A stretch of 42,947 bases of DNA from CAZMFZ01 sp964565665 (GCA_964565665.1 CAZMFZ010000012.1:1-42947), one strand, 5' to 3'; positions 1 to 8,561 are shown, counted from the first letter of the stretch. A program made the numbers and translations. The notes: generated by a model from the letters alone, not told the origin.

Positions 1-54
1 GAAAAGGGATTTTGGAAAAATAAATAGCGCTAGAAAAAAGATAATAATATTAAT

Positions 55-864
55 ATGAAAGAAAATAAAGACGAGAAAAAGGAGGGGAAAGTACCAGGAA
101 AAGATTTTAAAAGAAATTATGGTGTGCAACGAGCCCCAGAATCGAAAGATATGGTATTTGGCATACGCCCAGTAGAGGAACTATTTAAATCTGATAAAGA
201 AATTGAAAAGATATTTTTCGATAAAGGACAAGGAAATTTGCAAGATTTGATTCGTGAAGCCAAAATCAGGCAAATACCTCACTCGTTTGTACCGATAGAA
301 AAACTGAATAGCATTACCCGAAAAAATCATCAGGGAGTTATCAGTTTTGTATCGCCCGTTCGCTACCAAAAGCTCGATAATTTACTTATTAGTGTATTTG
401 AGCAAGGTAAAATACCTTTAATATTGGTACTTGACCGTATTACTGATGTTCGTAATTTTGGAGCTATATCTCGAACCGCAGAAGTAGCAGGTGTAGATGC
501 GATTGTAATTCCTACACGTGGTTCGGCTCAAATCAGTGCCGATGCGGTAAAAACTTCTTCAGGTGCATTAAATTACATCCCGATTTGCAGGGAAGAAAAT
601 TTGAAAGACAGTTTAAAATTCTTAAAAGAATCGGGCTTGCAACTGATGGGTTGTACTGAAAAAGGAGGAGATTACTTGTATAAAGTTGATTTTTCAGGCC
701 CTACAGCCATTATAATGGGTTCAGAAGAAGACGGGATTTCAGATGAGTACCTTAAAATGTGCGATACCAAAGTGAGCATTCCAATGACGGGGCATGTGGC
801 TTCGCTGAATGTATCGGTGGCAGCGGGGGTAATAATTTACGAAGCCATAAGGCAAAGGCTTTAA
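55..864 (+). CDS. rlmB: 23S rRNA (guanosine-2'-O)-methyltransferase, SpoU/TrmH family
   Basis: A SAM-dependent 2'-O-ribose methyltransferase of the SPOUT (alpha/beta knot) superfamily, expected to act on G2251-equivalent of 23S rRNA during 50S assembly in the cytoplasm. After a charged, disordered 30-residue N-terminus the substrate-binding domain starts at MVFGIRPVEELF (about residue 33). The three SpoU motifs are visible: motif 1 DRITDVRNFGAISRTAE (about 126-142) with the conserved Asn and Arg, motif 2 IMGSEEDGI (about 220-228), and motif 3 SLNVSVAAGVIIYEAIRQR (about 250-268). Length of 269 residues is normal for RlmB including the lysine-rich extension. The ATG at 55 is the first start in frame. 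The RlmB versus other TrmH-family assignment rests on the N-terminal domain and is likely but not certain. Confidence 0.9.
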   Translation: MKENKDEKKEGKVPGKDFKRNYGVQRAPESKDMVFGIRPVEELFKSDKEIEKIFFDKGQGNLQDLIREAKIRQIPHSFVPIEKLNSITRKNHQGVISFVSPVRYQKLDNLLISVFEQGKIPLILVLDRITDVRNFGAISRTAEVAGVDAIVIPTRGSAQISADAVKTSSGALNYIPICREENLKDSLKFLKESGLQLMGCTEKGGDYLYKVDFSGPTAIIMGSEEDGISDEYLKMCDTKVSIPMTGHVASLNVSVAAGVIIYEAIRQRL

Positions 865-946
865 TATGCCCAACTATTTTACATTTGCTTGGTTTTAATT
901 TGCAAATGCTCGTATTTGTGTGTTAATACCAAAAACCCGATTCCGA

Positions 947-1795
947 ATGAAAATTTCAAGAGGTGAATTTATTAAAAGTGCAGGGCTGGCTTTCGCAAGC
1001 ACAGCTTTGCCTATTTCCAATATTTATGCTTCAAATCAATATTTAAATACAGAACAACAGCCATTCCAATTTGGAATTTCATCTTATACCCTACGAAAGT
1101 TTCCTTTGGATAAAGCGGCTAAAATGTCGCTAAAGATGGGCATTTCAAATATGATTTTGAAAGATGTGCATTTGCCAAGAAGCCTCTCAAGAAATGATAT
1201 AATTAAAATTACTGAAAATCTGAGAAAACAAGGTATTCATCCGTATGCAGTGGGTGAAATTGTGATGAATACTAAGGAAGATGTAAATAAAGCTTTTGAA
1301 TATGCCCAAGCTGCTGGCGTCAATTTGATAGTGTCGAGTCCTGATTTGAAACTGCTGCCTGAAATTGAAAAAGCAGTAAAAAAATTTAGTGTTATCAGAT
1401 GTGCAATTCATAACCATGGTCCTGAAGATTTACGGTTTCCCACACCTGGTTCTGCTTACGATATTATAATCAATATGGATGATAAAATAGGCTTGTGTCT
1501 TGATGTGGGGCATACCATCCGTTCGGGACAGGAAGTAGCAAAGAAAATAATAAAATATTCAGACCGACTTTTTGATATTCACCTTAAGGATATGAATGCG
1601 GCCACACAGGAAGCTACAAATGTGGAAATTGGCAGAGGTGTTGCCAATTATCCGGAGATAATGAGAGCCCTCAAAAAGATAAAATACGATAAGGTGGCAT
1701 GCTTTGAAATCGAAAAAGATGAAGAAGAGCCAACAGTAGCCATTTCAGAATCGATTGGGTACGTGAAGGGCGTTTGGAGTGGAATTAATTCATAG
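947..1795 (+). CDS. Exported sugar phosphate isomerase/epimerase-like TIM-barrel protein
   Basis: A xylose-isomerase-like TIM barrel (AP-endonuclease 2 fold). Family features visible are the HNHGPEDLRFP segment, GLCLDVGHT, DIHLKDMN and the late CFEIE strand, which together carry the His/Asp/Glu metal ligands typical of the family. I place the start at the ATG at 947, since the GTG at 920 adds only a charged stub. From 947 the protein begins with an export signal of Tat shape (SRGEFIKSAGLAFASTALP), but the second arginine of the SRRxFLK motif is a glycine. Relatives in Bacteroidota are commonly Tat- or Sec-exported and linked to sugar catabolism; the substrate cannot be read from the sequence. 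It stands alone on this strand and ends 9 bases before the palindrome at 1804. Confidence 0.82.
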   Translation: MKISRGEFIKSAGLAFASTALPISNIYASNQYLNTEQQPFQFGISSYTLRKFPLDKAAKMSLKMGISNMILKDVHLPRSLSRNDIIKITENLRKQGIHPYAVGEIVMNTKEDVNKAFEYAQAAGVNLIVSSPDLKLLPEIEKAVKKFSVIRCAIHNHGPEDLRFPTPGSAYDIIINMDDKIGLCLDVGHTIRSGQEVAKKIIKYSDRLFDIHLKDMNAATQEATNVEIGRGVANYPEIMRALKKIKYDKVACFEIEKDEEEPTVAISESIGYVKGVWSGINS

Positions 1796-1803
1796 AAAAA
1801 CGG

Positions 1804-1850
1804 ATAGAATTATGTATTACAAACATAATGTTTGTAATACATAATTCTAT
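1804..1850. repeat. Perfect 47-bp palindrome, left copy flanking the ATPase gene
   Basis: Two exact 23-base arms (1804-1826 and 1828-1850) around one unpaired base at 1827. The inner core reads TATGTATTACAAACAT followed by its reverse complement. The same core recurs at 3256-3298 on the other side of the ATPase gene. The palindrome contains the ATPase stop codon (TAG at 1849-1847 on the minus strand). It could act as a transcription terminator for the convergent genes, a protein-binding site, or the end of a mobile unit. Confidence 0.9.
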
Positions 1851-3226
1851 TTAAGAATGCCTACAACATCCACACAATCAAGTAGATATACTTCTTGGGG
1901 TGGCGTAAATTTTGATTTATCCATAATGAAAATAGCTCTATATATGTTTGTATAGCTACCTGCGGTACCCAAAATTTGAAGTTTATCTTCGATAGATTTA
2001 TTAATCTCATATAGATTAACATTATTGCTCCATTTTACTTCTGCTATTAAAAGCGATTTTTTATCAATTGATTCTGCCAACACATCTATTTCTATTTCAA
2101 TCTTTTTATCGGGTTTGCCCCAATAGCGATACGCCTTGCTCCAGTCAGTATTGGCCAAGCGAAGGTAGGGGATGGAATTACGCACCAATTCTTCCCATAC
2201 ATTTGCATACAAATGTGGAAGTTTTACGTCTAATTGCTTTTTGATTACATCCCACAGCCCTAATTCAATTATTGATCTATTGGCTGCTATAAATTGCATA
2301 TAGAAATTCATAAATGGGTCTGCTATCCAGTAAAGCCCTTTTTTAGAGTCTTTTTCAGGCTCCCCAAAAGGCAATTCCTTTTTAAGATACCCCATTTCTA
2401 TCAGATTGGCCAATGGCCTTGAAAGGCTGGTGGTTGGCTTTTCTAATTTATTGGCTATTTCGGTTATTCTGTGGTTGCCATTTCCAACCAAATTTACAAT
2501 TGAATAGGCTTGAGCGGCACTTCGCATATCGTCTAAAAATAAACGCATTGGCTCTTCAAGTAAAATTCCGTTTTTATCAAATACAATATATTTAAGTGCT
2601 TCTTCTAAATTAAGGTAATTTTTGCGTAGCTCCCAATAGCGTGGCACGCCTCCCCAAGTTGCATATTCTTTCACCGCTTCTATTGCACTACAATTAAGAT
2701 ATTCTTTGAGCCAAAATATTTTCATAGCTTTAAGGTTGAAAATAGCATCCGCTCTGCCATATAGTGGCGAAGTAGTACCCAAGAATAGTTCTCGCATCAT
2801 TTGTTGTGATGAGCCACATATAATAAGGTTGTATTTCGATTTTTTACCTAAATCAATTATCTTTTGAATAATGCTTGCCAACTCTGATGATCCTTGCAAT
2901 AGGTACGGAAATTCATCAAGCACTAGTGTTATTTTTTCTTTGAGCGAATTTTCTAGCGCGATAAATAACACTTCCCAATTGGGGTAATTGACACTGTCGA
3001 AATCGGGGATAAGAGTGGCTATTGCTGATGCCAAATTTTTTATTTGCAGGCTTTTCTCTGTGAGATCAGAAAGGAAATAAATGCCTTTAGAGCCTATTAC
3101 ATTTCTTAATAGTGCTGATTTACCAATTCTCCGTCTGCCATACACAATGGCAAATACGGCTTTTTCTCTGTTTAGCAAATTTTCAAAAAGTGCCCGCTCG
3201 TCAATTCTGTCAAGAAAATCTATCAT
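1847..3226 (-). CDS. P-loop ATPase with C-terminal PD-(D/E)XK-like domain (archaeal-type ATPase / DUF234 group)
   Basis: A STAND/AAA-like ATPase of the group found in many archaea and Bacteroidota, function unknown. Numbering from the upstream ATG at 3244, Walker A is GRRRIGKS (36-43), Walker B is ITLVLDE (Asp110-Glu111), and LIICGSS is the sensor strand. A winged-helix segment (HRITEIANKLEKPTTSLSRPL) follows, then the YWIADPFMNFYMQF motif typical of DUF234 proteins. A PD-(D/E)XK nuclease-like core, IEIDVLA...LLIAEVKW, lies near the C-terminus with the Asp and Glu-x-Lys residues present. I choose ATG 3226, because the ATG at 3244 lies inside the predicted promoter. The gene is bracketed by two nearly identical palindromes at 1804-1850 and 3256-3298, which sets it apart from its housekeeping neighbours and suggests transfer as a unit. 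Confidence 0.85.
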   Translation of the reverse strand: MIDFLDRIDERALFENLLNREKAVFAIVYGRRRIGKSALLRNVIGSKGIYFLSDLTEKSLQIKNLASAIATLIPDFDSVNYPNWEVLFIALENSLKEKITLVLDEFPYLLQGSSELASIIQKIIDLGKKSKYNLIICGSSQQMMRELFLGTTSPLYGRADAIFNLKAMKIFWLKEYLNCSAIEAVKEYATWGGVPRYWELRKNYLNLEEALKYIVFDKNGILLEEPMRLFLDDMRSAAQAYSIVNLVGNGNHRITEIANKLEKPTTSLSRPLANLIEMGYLKKELPFGEPEKDSKKGLYWIADPFMNFYMQFIAANRSIIELGLWDVIKKQLDVKLPHLYANVWEELVRNSIPYLRLANTDWSKAYRYWGKPDKKIEIEIDVLAESIDKKSLLIAEVKWSNNVNLYEINKSIEDKLQILGTAGSYTNIYRAIFIMDKSKFTPPQEVYLLDCVDVVGILK

Positions 3227-3243
3227 ACAAATGATTATTTTCA

Positions 3244-3273
3244 CAAAGGTATTAATTTATTATGTATTACAAA
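3244..3273 (-). promoter_or_regulatory. Predicted promoter of the ATPase gene, -33 box inside the palindrome
   Basis: Read on the minus strand: TTTG at 3273-3270, an 18-base spacer, and TACCTTTG at 3251-3244. This matches the Bacteroidota consensus TTTG / TAnnTTTG. Transcription would begin near 3239, 13 bases before the ATG at 3226. The -33 box lies within the palindrome 3256-3298, so a protein bound there would block the promoter. Confidence 0.6.
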
Positions 3274-3298
3274 CATTATGTTTATAATACATAATAAA
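3256..3298. repeat. Imperfect 43-bp palindrome, right copy flanking the ATPase gene
   Basis: Arms of 21 bases (3256-3276 and 3278-3298) with one mismatch, around a single base at 3277. The core TATGTATTACAAACAT is identical to that of the palindrome at 1804-1850. It lies just upstream of the ATPase start and overlaps the -33 box of the predicted promoter. Confidence 0.88.
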
Positions 3299-3319
3299 CT
3301 AAGCTTATTATGGAATCTA

Positions 3320-4444
3320 CTATTGCTTTGAGAACTGAATACTGATTTTGATTGAGGTGTCGAAGAGTACAATTTTGGCATTTCCGTTACGCTCAATGTG
3401 GAGGCAAGCTTCATTTAGTAGTTTATAAATGCCTTCTACTCGTTCTAAAGAAAGTGATTTTGCAAAATTTTGAATAAATTTCAGTTCACTTTCGTCTTGT
3501 TTTACTAAATCGTTAATACCTAAACTACTCACAAGTGCATCGCGAAGTATTTGCATACTATATTGCAATAATCCTTTCAGGTTTTCGCGGCCTTTTTTAC
3601 TCAAATCATCGCAGAATGGCAATAAATCAGCATATTTTCTTGAGAAACAAAGCCGCATCCAATTGGCAAAAATGGCTTGATTGTCGTCTTCAACTTCGCC
3701 TGAGAGGAAAGTAGCTTTGTTTAGGTTTCCATCTGCAATTTTAGAAATCTGCTTGGCTTTTTTTGGCTCGCAAAGCTCTTTGGAAAGTAGATATTGTTCG
3801 GTTTCTTCATCTGAAAATGCCCTAATTTTCACCATCTGGCAACGCGAAAGAATGGTAGCCAATAATTTTTCATAATCATTTGCTACCAGTAAAAATAAAG
3901 TTTGGGCGGGCGGTTCTTCCAGCACTTTTAATATAGCATTGGCTGTAGAATTGTTCATTAGTTCGGGCAGCCATATAAGCACTATTTTATAAGGAGATAA
4001 ATAAGGCTTCATGGCGATATTTTGCAAAATGCTGCGGCCTTCATCTACTGGAATATTAAATTGTTTGTTTTCGGCACCTACAAATTGCCCCCATTCATGC
4101 AAGCCGCCAAAGGGCTGCTGTTGTATAAAAAGCCTGAATTGCTTTAGTAGATGGGCTTTAAGTTCGTCTTTGCCTATCTTTTCTAAAGCGGCAAGAGGAA
4201 ATACCATTTGCAAATCTGGATGGGTAAGTTTGTTGAACTGATGACAAGAAGGGCAGTTGCCACAGGAATCGTGCGGTTGTTTATCTTCACAATTTACATA
4301 GCGAGAATAAGCTAACGCCAATGCCAGATTTGCCGAGCCTTCATTGCCCAAGAAAAGCTGGGCATGGGCCACATGATTGTTATCCACAGCATTGATTAAT
4401 GCTGATTTAGTTTCTTCTAGACCAATTATTTCAGAAAATAGCAA
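3320..4444 (-). CDS. holB: DNA polymerase III delta' subunit (clamp-loader)
   Basis: A clamp-loader AAA+ subunit that, with delta and DnaX, opens and loads the sliding clamp at the replication fork. The N-terminus has the family pattern IIGLEETKSALINAVDNNHVAHAQLFLG. The P-loop is degenerate (FLGNEGSANLALA, no GKT), as is normal for delta', which does not hydrolyse ATP. A zinc-binding cysteine cluster is present (Cys52, Cys61, Cys64, Cys67). VLEEPPAQTLFLLVAN and the ILSRCQ arginine-finger/sensor region follow, then a helical collar domain. Length of 374 residues fits Bacteroidota members. The upstream 296 bases hold only a palindrome. Confidence 0.9.
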   Translation of the reverse strand: MLFSEIIGLEETKSALINAVDNNHVAHAQLFLGNEGSANLALALAYSRYVNCEDKQPHDSCGNCPSCHQFNKLTHPDLQMVFPLAALEKIGKDELKAHLLKQFRLFIQQQPFGGLHEWGQFVGAENKQFNIPVDEGRSILQNIAMKPYLSPYKIVLIWLPELMNNSTANAILKVLEEPPAQTLFLLVANDYEKLLATILSRCQMVKIRAFSDEETEQYLLSKELCEPKKAKQISKIADGNLNKATFLSGEVEDDNQAIFANWMRLCFSRKYADLLPFCDDLSKKGRENLKGLLQYSMQILRDALVSSLGINDLVKQDESELKFIQNFAKSLSLERVEGIYKLLNEACLHIERNGNAKIVLFDTSIKISIQFSKQ

Positions 4445-4740
4445 CTTTTAAACTATTAAATTATTGATTCAAATTATCACTTTCCCCTGTCAGTGCCTTC
4501 AAAGACTGAAATGGTTGTTGGGGATTTCAGCCAAAGCATGCCTATAAAATATTAGGCTCAAAAATAAGAGAATACTACAACTGCGATATATTATTTTCTC
4601 AGATTTTATCAAGAGATAATTAATGAGCTAATTTGCACGCAATAGTTTGAGGCAAGGAAACGCTTCAAGGGTTCAAACCCTTGAAGCGTTGGCAAAAGCA
4701 AAATCATCTCATTCGCATTTAACATTTAACATTTTCAAAT
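4445..4740. other. Divergent intergenic region between holB and the xylulokinase-like gene
   Basis: No open frame of note. It must contain the start signals for both divergent genes, but I could not find a complete TTTG / TAnnTTTG pair in either direction. Its one clear structure is the palindrome at 4659-4690. Confidence 0.6.
4659..4690. repeat. Perfect 15-bp inverted repeat with 2-nt loop, probable dispersed palindromic element
   Basis: Arms 4659-4673 and 4676-4690 (AACGCTTCAAGGGTT and its complement) around CA. It has no T-tract on either side, so it is not a standard terminator. The design (CTTC-A-A-G core, short loop, GC-rich stem in AT-rich DNA) resembles the palindrome inside valS at 27062-27088, suggesting one repeat class present in both intergenic and coding DNA. 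Confidence 0.8.
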
Positions 4741-6213
4741 ATGTATTTATTAGGTTTCGATATAGGTAGCTCTTCAGTAAAAGCTGCGATTTTAAAAGCA
4801 GACTCGGGTGAATGTGTAGCTACGGCTTCATATCCAAAAACTGAAATGGCAATGATAGCTCACCAACCTGGCTGGGCAGAGCAAGAGCCGAATCTTTGGT
4901 GGGAAAATGCAAAAATGGCATTGGCTGAGGCTTTGCATATAGGAAATATTAAGGGGGAATTAATCGATGCAATTGGTATTTCATATCAGATGCACGGCTT
5001 GGTGGTGGTAGATAGAAACTTAGAAGTATTGCGACCTTCTATAATATGGTGCGACAGTAGGGCTGTAGAGATTGGCAATAAAGCTTTTGAAAGTATAGGA
5101 GAGAAAAAGGCTTTAGAGCATTTACTGAATTCTCCAGGAAATTTTACGGCTTCGAAACTGAAATGGGTAAAACTTAATGAGAGGGATATTTTCGATAATA
5201 TATATAAATTTATGTTGCCGGGCGATTATTTGGCTATGAAGATGAGTGGCGATGTACAAACTACCGCTTCGGGATTGTCGGAAGGTGTGTTATGGGATTT
5301 TGTGAAAGGCGATGTTGCAGATTTGGTGCTTGAAGAATACAAGTTTAAGAAGGAATTAGTGCCTGATTTGGTAGATACCTTTTCTCTGCAATCGCAATTG
5401 AGCGAATCTGCCGCGAATGAATTGGGCTTGAAAAAGGGAACTAAGATAAGCTACCGTGCGGGAGACCAGCCTAATAATGCTTTCTCGCTCAATGTGTTGA
5501 ATCCAGGTGAAGTGGCAGCTACAGCAGGTACTTCAGGCGTGGTGTATGGCATAATCGATAGCCCTACTTATGATAAGAAATCGAGGGTAAACACTTTTAT
5601 ACATGTAAATAACGCTAAAAAGCAGAAAAGATACGGGGTGCTACTTTGCATTAATGGTACGGGCATTCAAAACAGTTGGCTGAAAAACACACTATTTGGC
5701 AACAAATACAGCTATAATGAAATGAATGCAAAAGGAATGCAAATTAAAGCAGGAAGCGAAGGTGTAAAGGTATATCCATTTGGAAATGGGGCAGAGAGAG
5801 TGTTTGAAAATGAATTTATGGGCGGTTCGATTTCGGGCTTGAGTTTCAACACCCACAGCGATGCCCATATTATACGGGCTGCTCAGGAGGGTATTGCATT
5901 TGGCATGAATTATGGCATGGATATAATGCGTAACATTGGCATAGATACCAATGTGGTAAGGGCTGGTGAAGCCAATATGTTTTTAAGTCCGGTTTTTCGT
6001 GAGGCTTTTGTAAATACAACTGGTGCAGTTGTAGAATTATACAATACCGATGGGGCACAAGGAGCTGCTCGGGGTGCTGGGGTGGGAGCAGGCATTTATA
6101 AAGATTTTAAAGATGCTTTTCAGGGGTTGAAAAAGATAAAAACCATTGAGCCTACTGTTGAACTAACGAAAGTGTACCAAGATGTATATCAAAGTTGGGT
6201 TGTAGGAATTTGA
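4741..6213 (+). CDS. xylB: Xylulokinase-like FGGY carbohydrate kinase
   Basis: An FGGY-family kinase that phosphorylates a sugar, probably D-xylulose to xylulose 5-phosphate, feeding the pentose phosphate pathway. The N-terminal phosphate-binding loop is LLGFDIGSSSVKAAI. YQMHGLVVVD is the XylB-type substrate segment (Met-His). WCDSRA follows, and the catalytic aspartate is Asp242 in AGDQPNNAF. The C-terminal ATPase half contains GTSGVVYG, INGTG and GGSISGLSF, and TDGAQGAARGAGVGAG lies near the end. Length of 490 residues matches XylB. No xylA or sugar transporter sits beside it, so substrate is inferred from family alone. It is convergent with the patatin-like gene. Confidence 0.86.
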   Translation: MYLLGFDIGSSSVKAAILKADSGECVATASYPKTEMAMIAHQPGWAEQEPNLWWENAKMALAEALHIGNIKGELIDAIGISYQMHGLVVVDRNLEVLRPSIIWCDSRAVEIGNKAFESIGEKKALEHLLNSPGNFTASKLKWVKLNERDIFDNIYKFMLPGDYLAMKMSGDVQTTASGLSEGVLWDFVKGDVADLVLEEYKFKKELVPDLVDTFSLQSQLSESAANELGLKKGTKISYRAGDQPNNAFSLNVLNPGEVAATAGTSGVVYGIIDSPTYDKKSRVNTFIHVNNAKKQKRYGVLLCINGTGIQNSWLKNTLFGNKYSYNEMNAKGMQIKAGSEGVKVYPFGNGAERVFENEFMGGSISGLSFNTHSDAHIIRAAQEGIAFGMNYGMDIMRNIGIDTNVVRAGEANMFLSPVFREAFVNTTGAVVELYNTDGAQGAARGAGVGAGIYKDFKDAFQGLKKIKTIEPTVELTKVYQDVYQSWVVGI

Positions 6214-6287
6214 TTAAAGAGGTGAAATTGTAACACCAAGTTTATAGCTTTGATTTGTCATTTTCTCTGTCATTAGAATCATTAAAC

Positions 6288-8549
6288 TCAATGTATCCCT
6301 TTTACACTCTCTTTTAATTTTTGCAGTACAGCTTTGTTTTGCGGGGTTTGAATGGTTTTCAATACACTGTTCTTTTCCTTTTTGGTAAGGTGCCAATTGA
6401 GCGAGGCTCTTTGTCTCCACGTTTTTACTACGTACTCTTCTACTTCTTTCTGCGAAACTTCCCCATTTTCATAACCTTCAGGCATTGGGCTGTATTGCAG
6501 TTCGAGTACCTCCATTTTCCCATCTAAAAATTCGTTGGCATATTCCATAAAATATTCATCGTTATGGTCTTGAATCCAATCCCAACTGGCATATAGGCTG
6601 CCAATGGGATTGAATATTTTATCGAAAAGATTGGGTGTTTTTTTGCGGGCAATGGGAATAAGCTTTGGAGAATCTCTAATGCACATAAATACCACACCTG
6701 AGGTGTTCTTTTTAATCCAATCGCGAAAAATATAGCTGAATCGCACAGCATCTATCACACCAAAATTATCAGTAAGCCCTGCATCCATTATTTCCATGGC
6801 AGGTGAGCTTGGCAAATTAATATTGGGGGTAATGTAAGGAAATGTGGCGCTCATTCGTAGGGCACTTAAAAAGCCTAAATTAGCAGCATCTTGTTCTTTG
6901 AAAAACCGCATAAATTCTATGCCTTTCACTTTCAATTGCAATAAATCGGTATTTTGAATTTCTGCCGCATTCATAAACGAGACAGGCTGCGGAGAAATGT
7001 ATAATTTGCGTCCATCGTTTACAATAGTGGGCGTGAGCAATACCATCGGAATGGCAGCCTCCGCTTCATATTGTTTGTAATCAATCACTTTTTTATTCAA
7101 TATCCCTGCTGTATTTACATTGAGTTGTTTCTCAAATGCATAGCCTCTGTCTTTCGCATACATATATTTGCCATCTGTAAATGTCTCGAATCGAATAAAA
7201 ATATCGTTTACTATCAGGCTAAAAACTACGGGATTGAGTATGTCTTTGGCCATGTTGTCGATATATTTTGTGTCATTAAGTTTTATTTTTTCTCTAAAAT
7301 ACGATGCTCCCACTTGCCCTCCCGAAGCCCCAGTAATGCAAACTGTATGATCCATCAGTCTTCCGTCTAGCACACTGTCGGCAGCTTGCATACTTCTGAG
7401 CACCCAAATGGCGGCTCTTTGCCCGCCACCACTGGTGCAAACCAATATCATTTTCGGCTTTGCAGTAGTTGAAAATTTCTTTTTCCAGTTTTCAAGAATG
7501 AAAATCATCTTATTGTAATCATCTACATAATTATTTTTATTTGATAGACTAGCTATGTTTTCATAAGTGTAATCAGCTTGTTTGGTATTGTAATTAAGCC
7601 CAAATGCCTGATAGTCAGGGTTTATCAGGCGAAATTGAATGGCATAGTTGGCTGCAAAAAGTAGGGCAACGATGGCGTACATAGTCCAACCTCGCATCCA
7701 GAAACTGAAAAAGCCCATAAACATAATGATGGTAGAAATAAGGATAAGAATGCTGGCTCCTGCTGGAATTTGGAAATAAGAGTTGTCACGGAAATAGCCC
7801 AACAAAATGATTATTACAAACCCGGCAACTTGTAGCATAAGGGCATTGATGTGGTTGCGATCTATTACTTTGGTTACTAATTCTCGGTCGTAAATCTGAA
7901 AGGCATCTACTTTTTTGAATGCTAATGGATAGTCTACATAATAATCTACATGGTAGCGTTTGCGTTTCATAATCTTTATTTTCTGTATCACCCCAACCCT
8001 TGTCATTTTTTGATGGCTCAAAGTATTATTGAGATTTTGGGTAAATTTTTTAAAAATTCTATACCCAGTAAGCTTAAAATAAGCCATGGTAAATACCAAA
8101 GTAAGTATTATGCCTATGTAAAAACTAAAAAGCTCATTCGCAATCGTGAGGTATTCTTGGCGGCCTTGCTCAACCTGAAAATTCCAAAAACTAATAGAAA
8201 ATACACTTACAAACACGATAGGTAGAAAACCATTATTGAGGCAAAAGCGCGGAAAAGGATTTTGCTTCATCATCAAAAATTGAAACCTGTAGCTCTCTAA
8301 TATATAAATGGTGATGTTGTAGGCCATAATAAAAATGCCAAATGCAAAGCCAAGAATAAAGAGGCTTCTGATGCCTGTGTGGTTCATATATTCAGGATCG
8401 AGCAAAAGGTATGGCACGCCATAAGTAGTCCCAAAATTGCCCGTAATAATAGCAAACAGCAGTATCCATAGTAGTAGAATGAGCCTGTTTCGCCTAAGTG
8501 TAAGCAACAATAATTGTACGGGCAGTGAGTGGTAAATTTTTCTAAGCAT
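6288..8549 (-). CDS. Membrane-anchored patatin-like phospholipase
   Basis: A lipid acyl hydrolase of the patatin family fused to a large N-terminal membrane domain. Hydrophobic segments lie at about residues 22-38, 60-85, 108-122, 143-160, 240-252 and 264-305, with a charged cytoplasmic loop at 165-235. The hydrolase half begins near 365: oxyanion loop CTSGGGQRAA (371-380), nucleophile elbow GASGG with Ser409, and catalytic Asp589 in the DAG motif of MDAGLTDNFG. The Ser/Asp dyad is therefore intact. Substrates are probably membrane phospholipids, but this is inferred. It is a single gene with a TACATTTG box ending only 4 nt before the ATG. Confidence 0.85.
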   Translation of the reverse strand: MLRKIYHSLPVQLLLLTLRRNRLILLLWILLFAIITGNFGTTYGVPYLLLDPEYMNHTGIRSLFILGFAFGIFIMAYNITIYILESYRFQFLMMKQNPFPRFCLNNGFLPIVFVSVFSISFWNFQVEQGRQEYLTIANELFSFYIGIILTLVFTMAYFKLTGYRIFKKFTQNLNNTLSHQKMTRVGVIQKIKIMKRKRYHVDYYVDYPLAFKKVDAFQIYDRELVTKVIDRNHINALMLQVAGFVIIILLGYFRDNSYFQIPAGASILILISTIIMFMGFFSFWMRGWTMYAIVALLFAANYAIQFRLINPDYQAFGLNYNTKQADYTYENIASLSNKNNYVDDYNKMIFILENWKKKFSTTAKPKMILVCTSGGGQRAAIWVLRSMQAADSVLDGRLMDHTVCITGASGGQVGASYFREKIKLNDTKYIDNMAKDILNPVVFSLIVNDIFIRFETFTDGKYMYAKDRGYAFEKQLNVNTAGILNKKVIDYKQYEAEAAIPMVLLTPTIVNDGRKLYISPQPVSFMNAAEIQNTDLLQLKVKGIEFMRFFKEQDAANLGFLSALRMSATFPYITPNINLPSSPAMEIMDAGLTDNFGVIDAVRFSYIFRDWIKKNTSGVVFMCIRDSPKLIPIARKKTPNLFDKIFNPIGSLYASWDWIQDHNDEYFMEYANEFLDGKMEVLELQYSPMPEGYENGEVSQKEVEEYVVKTWRQRASLNWHLTKKEKNSVLKTIQTPQNKAVLQKLKESVKGIH

Positions 8550-8553
8550 GCTT

Positions 8554-8561
8554 CAAATGTA
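8554..8561 (-). promoter_or_regulatory. Possible -7 box (TACATTTG) directly before the patatin-like gene
   Basis: Minus-strand TACATTTG at 8561-8554 fits TAnnTTTG. Only four bases separate it from the ATG at 8549, so transcription would start at or next to the initiation codon. No TTTG is seen at the expected upstream distance, so the call is tentative. Confidence 0.35.

Noticed and set aside
4665..4685. GGTTCAAACC, like the T-arm of a tRNA
   Set aside because: It is the centre of the palindrome 4659-4690. There is no acceptor stem, anticodon arm or CCA-adjacent pairing around it.
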